Shown: one piece after another, positions 60,092 to 64,000 of the stretch
How positions within the stretch are numbered: the stretch's first letter is position 1
Layout: the number at the start of each line of letters is the position of its first letter
Assembly (NCBI GenBank): GCA_027627225.1
Contig: CM051027.1
Location: forward strand, 41,601,618-41,665,617
Length of the DNA stretch: 64,000 nt
Direction of reading: 5' to 3'
From: Congeria kusceri
Taxonomy: Eukaryota > Mollusca > Bivalvia > Myida > Dreissenidae
Translations under genes and position numbers: made by a program
The notes under the pieces: generated by a model
Databases searched by the model: none
Seen by the model: the letters and a program-made list of their open reading frames with translations, nothing else
What the model was told of the DNA's origin: nothing

Positions 60092-61480
60092 AACAAGAGG
60101 GCCATGATGGCCCAAAGCTCTCACCAGAGAACTGGTACATATGAAGACCATACTGTTGTGACAGGTTTGAAAATTAAGGTAATGAACAAAACGCAGAGGG
60201 GGATAGGATCAATTTGATTTAAAACATCAGTTACAGCAATGGGCTAACTAAAGTACCAGGTGGGTAGTGGATGTGCGGTGTTTTTGCTTATGGTTCTCTA
60301 ATCATTTTTCTCGATATGCTTACCTGACCCTTTTTCATTAAGTCAGTGACAATTCTGGGAAATGCAGAAACAGTAGATTTTGATGTCATTTTCGCTGACA
60401 GTTTTTTAGAGAACTAGTTGCAATGCAGTAATTGCAATGGCTGTGCTATAAGGTCAAGTTTTGCTTTGATAATTTTCTGTCCAATGATGATAAATGATGT
60501 TAATGCAGGCTCTGAAGACATCAATGTTGCATGTACAAATAACTGCATGCAAGGTTTGCAACTGTTGGAAATCAAATTTTATCAATCAATTTTTATGGTC
60601 ATACGCAAACTGTGTAAGTTTGGTCAACACTGAATAAAAAATCGGGTGTGCAAGCCAATCATTGATAACTTGTTGATGTTTTTTTCAAATACAAGGGGCA
60701 ATAACTCCGGTGTTTCTGGCCTGATCATGCTTATATTCGACCACCTGTAGTCTTACGTTCATTTTTTTCACAAACAAAGGGCAATAAATCTGGAGTTTGT
60801 GGCCCGATTTTGCTTAGGTTCGACTTCACCTTTAATCTAATGGTCATAGACAAACTGTGCAAGATTGGTGAAGATTGGATGAAACATGAAGTCTCTATCC
60901 TGAATAATGTCTATTGTTGCATATTGTTTTCACAAACAAAGGGCAATAACTCTGGTGTTTCTGGTCCGATCTTGCTTATAATCGACTGTTATCTCATGGA
61001 AATAGACAAACTGCAAGATTGGTGAAGATTGGATGAAAAATGAAGTCTCTATCCTGAATAATGTCCATTTTTGTATATTTTTTTAATGAACAAAGGGCAA
61101 TAAATCTGGTGTTTGAAACATGATCTGGTCCATTTTTGGCATCTGCTGAGATATGATGGTCATACACAAACTGTAAAAGTTTGGTTAAGATTGGATGGAA
61201 AATAAAGTCTATATGTTGGAAAAAGGCATTTTTGCACTTTTTTTGCATGAAAAAGGGGCAATGACTCTAGTGTTACTGGTGTGATCTGACCCAATAACAA
61301 TCCCATCCGAGATTTTATGGTCATACACAAACTGTGCAAGTTTGGTTAAGATTGGATAAAAAGTGATGTCTCCAGCGTGGATACGAACCCAATTGTTGAC
61401 GGCACACGAACGACAGACAACACAGGAGAGGTCCCCTATACCAATAGCTCACCAAGCACTTCGTGCTCAGGTGAGCTAAA
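60092..61480 (+). mobile_element. Full-length minisatellite (Helentron/pearl-like) element
   Basis: It starts AACAAGAGGGCCATGATGGC. A unique 5' part of about 500 bp resembles 40318-40580. The core is about five units of 120-170 bp with CAAAGGGCAATAACTC(T/C)GG, TGGTCATACACAAACTGT and GGTCAAGATTGGATG. The tail GGAGAGGTCCCCTATACCAA is followed by the hairpin CTCACCAAGCACTTCGTG then CTCAGGTGAG (61448-61475). It is the most complete example of this family in the window. Confidence 0.75.
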
Positions 61481-61924
61481 AAAGATATTCGGCGTATGTT
61501 GTAAAGAATGTAAATGTGAATATCCAACATGAATATTTAAAACTGATGCATATGTTGAATTGGTTTATAAACGAACAGTCTCATTTCTTCATAGATCGTT
61601 ATTCTATGCGCATTTAATATTATTTATCGATATTATTGAAAATAAAAGAAATAAATAAATTTTCATTATCAAATAGCTAACTCATATTTTCATGTGGCTA
61701 GCTCCTAAAACAGTAGTATGAAATGTTTCTGTATTTGAAATAATTAAAAAGAATATCATTTTTTCATGTCAAATCAATGAACTGATGAACTGCCCCATGT
61801 TTTAAATCAGTGCTACATGAATAACCCAAATAAATGAGACTCATCTGCTCATCAACGTCAGTATTTTTATCTATACAACGTAAAACTAAGCATTTTACAG
61901 TTACAACAAAATATATATAAAGTA
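61481..61924. other. Intergenic sequence, nothing recognised
   Basis: AT-rich. The last 60 bp may belong to the Penelope-like fragment that follows. Confidence 0.35.
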
Positions 61925-62290
61925 ACCTACAGTGTAAAGGAACCTAAAGTAACCAAATGCAATGACCCTAGATGTGAGCTCTGTAACTATATTATTGAAG
62001 GAAATTCATGTAATTTTAACGGTAAACTGTTTAATATAAAAACTAATATGTTGTGTGATGTTAAAAATGTTATTTATGTATAAGTGTGCAATGGATGCAA
62101 GAAAATTTATATTGGACAAACTTGCGATAAACTTAGACATAGAAGATCTGTTCACGAACAACAAATGCGAGACCCCTCAACAAGACAGATGCCTTTCAGT
62201 AAACACCTCGAGGAGTGTTCTACATCGGAACCAAAATTTCAAATTTTTACTTTCTATAACCGTTTTCGGACAGTGTTTCAGCTAGGTTAG
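61925..62290 (+). pseudogene. Penelope-like element fragment: GIY-YIG endonuclease domain
   Basis: One frame reads a Cys cluster (KCNDPRCELC), then NVIYV, a TAA stop (62081-62083), and continues VCNGCKKIYIGQT, LRHRRSVHEQQ, DPSTRQMPFSKHL and PKFQIF to TAG 62288-62290. The VIY...YIGQT pair and the following Arg/His residues are the GIY-YIG nuclease at the C-terminus of Penelope-like retroelements, and the Cys cluster before it is also typical. The reverse transcriptase part is absent. The internal stop and the 5' truncation make it a dead fragment. Confidence 0.8.
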
Positions 62291-62379
62291 CGAAAGAGCA
62301 ATATTTTATTCTTATGTAACGTGTTTGTACTTTTCATTATATAAATTTCAAAATATGGATTATTGACATTTCATTTACG

Positions 62380-62380
<1 letters not shown>

Positions 62381-62421
<41 letters not shown>
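62381..62421. repeat. (AT)n microsatellite
   Basis: About 40 bp of uninterrupted AT dinucleotides, 90 bp after the Penelope fragment. Confidence 0.95.
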
Positions 62422-62424
<3 letters not shown>

Positions 62425-63860
62425 GTTTTTCATGATTAAATTATTTTATTCATAGTCCATATAAAAATAATGTCTATTTGTAGATTAAATAGCCTCTACG
62501 TGAGAATTTGGTAGATAAATCAGTATTTAACAAGAAAAATGTCCGTACAATTAACTGATCTAACCGCCTCATATTTTTCATCAGTGATTTTTTTAACCAA
62601 AATAATTCATACAGTATGTCAGGCAAATCAGAATTTACTAGAAGTTACATTGTTTCCAAGAAAATAATGATGAGAATGAATATGAGCATTCATCATATTT
62701 GTTATGGATTAAGCATTTATACTATGTGTGCCAAATAAAAACACACGTCACGGAACATTCATCGCAATTAAAAATAATGATTTGACTTCATTTTGTGATA
62801 AAAAAAAAAAGTAAAGTTATATTTAATAGTGTCAAATTAGATTTATATTCCTTTGGGAAAATACGTCTCGATCGTTTTTGTGTTATATTATTATATTATA
62901 GTTTTAATGCATTCAGAAAATGCACATAAAGTAAAAATACCAAATTTAAATCAAATCAGATTACATATGTACGAAGATTTCCGCCAGTGTCTATTTATTG
63001 GAAGATGCAAAATCTAGAAAATGCCATTCTAAATAATTCTTAATAAATAGAGCTACCAACCGTTATTCAAATAAACATGCCTGGTAAGTTATAAATATAA
63101 GTAATTCTCCATTCATTATCTTCATCTTATTGTCTATGGTTCTCTGGATGCTTGTTAGAACGATTCAGTGTTGTTGACATGTATACTAGTAATAGGCGCA
63201 GGTTAGTCAGCGAATGTATTCTATGGAATGTTGCCCTATCGAATATGAGATATTAACGTGGGATTTTCACAAGGTCATGTTCAACAGCCTGTAAACACTG
63301 GCATGTAAATTGAAAATGAAAATTGAGCCAATGCAACTTCCGAGTAGGGAGCTCAGAACTGGAAATAAGTCATAAACAAAAACAAAGTAAAGAGGCATGT
63401 CTGGATTTTTCTACATCGGCTCATTTTTCCATTCACCTCCGAAAAGAAATGGAGCCAATTTTTACAGGCCGTGGTGGGGATTTTTGTTTAACTAGCCGAT
63501 GCAATGTTAGGATTGAGTCATTCGGTATTCCTGGCGGGAATTTTTCACAACATTTGATTGGGTGTTGAGAAAGGTCAAAAGTTGGGTTAAACAGCTACGC
63601 CGAAAAAAAGATAATAAGTGTTCTGTTATTATTATGATGTTTTCAAACAGTGGAAAAAAGTTGTTTCAACCAAACAAACATTTTAGTGACCCCCATAACC
63701 CCCCAACAATTGGTAAAATGGGACACGGTATTTAATGAGTTCATAATTAATAGCTGGGCAATACTGTACATGTCTTGATTTCAAACAGAGACATAAAAAT
63801 TTGTCATGTTTGGTTTGAAATATATACAGGTTGTTTCAGTTAACTAACACACACATATCT
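62422..63860. other. Intergenic sequence, nothing recognised
   Basis: AT-rich. An 81-codon frame at 63323-63568 has no recognisable domain. Confidence 0.35.
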
Positions 63861-64000
63861 GTGTAACTATGATTTCCAGGAATCTGGTAAAGGGTCACCG
63901 AAGGAACATTTATGTTCGACGTACGCCGGACACAGACTGACCACAATTCGTGCTCAGGTGAGCTAATAAAATAAAAAAAATCGTGCTCAGGTGAGCTAAT
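63861..64000 (+). mobile_element. 3' end of a minisatellite element with a duplicated terminus
   Basis: GGTAAAGGGTCACCGAAGGAACATT, then CGTGCTCAGGTGAGCTAATA (63950), and CGTGCTCAGGTGAGCTAAT again at 63981. The terminal half-hairpin is present twice, 31 bp apart, at the window edge. Confidence 0.6.

Overview
The window is animal nuclear DNA. Three genes have spliced exons with GT/AG borders, the DNA is AT-rich, and most of it is transposable elements. The best guess is a bivalve mollusc. The commonest repeats start near ACAAGAGGG, carry minisatellites around CAAAGGGCAATAACTC and end in a hairpin of the type GAGCACTTCGTGCTCAGGTGAGCT, which I know from bivalve genomes. A Steamer-type Ty3/Gypsy element fits the same guess. 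This placement rests on recall, not on a search.

Layout: 1-4937 is a tandem satellite with a monomer of about 1 kb. 6349-7613 is a dispersed repeat whose second copy (51989-55295) is split by another insertion. 8012-17620 is a Ginger-like DNA transposon with long, internally repeated terminal inverted repeats (TIRs). It encodes an intact integrase-OTU protease-F-box-like protein on the minus strand. Its left TIR is interrupted by a decayed APE-type LINE (8341-11326), which is itself interrupted by a 471-bp MITE. 18066-23143 holds microsatellites, a 390-bp tandem repeat and minisatellite elements. 26171-28211 is an intact two-exon alpha-1,3-fucosyltransferase (GT10). 28635-29983 is a non-coding mariner-like element.

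30148-39060 is a nest: one minisatellite element holds a second, which holds an LTR retrotransposon (34211-38912). The retrotransposon has identical LTRs and a perfect ACAAC target duplication, but its gag-pol is broken. 40727-44422 is a six-exon gene with a DNCGGQNKN motif. Its first exon is degenerate and its last five are intact. A copy of the 471-bp MITE, identical by eye to the one in the LINE, lies in one of its introns.

From 45 kb to the end most sequence is minisatellite (Helentron/pearl-like) elements and TIR elements, plus a lone C-terminal exon of a membrane protein on the minus strand (51190-51366) and a Penelope-like GIY-YIG fragment (61925-62290).

The genes do not form an operon or pathway. 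The host contribution is the fucosyltransferase, the orphan membrane-protein exon and perhaps the DNCGGQNKN gene. The rest records several layers of transposition, and the nesting gives a relative order of events.
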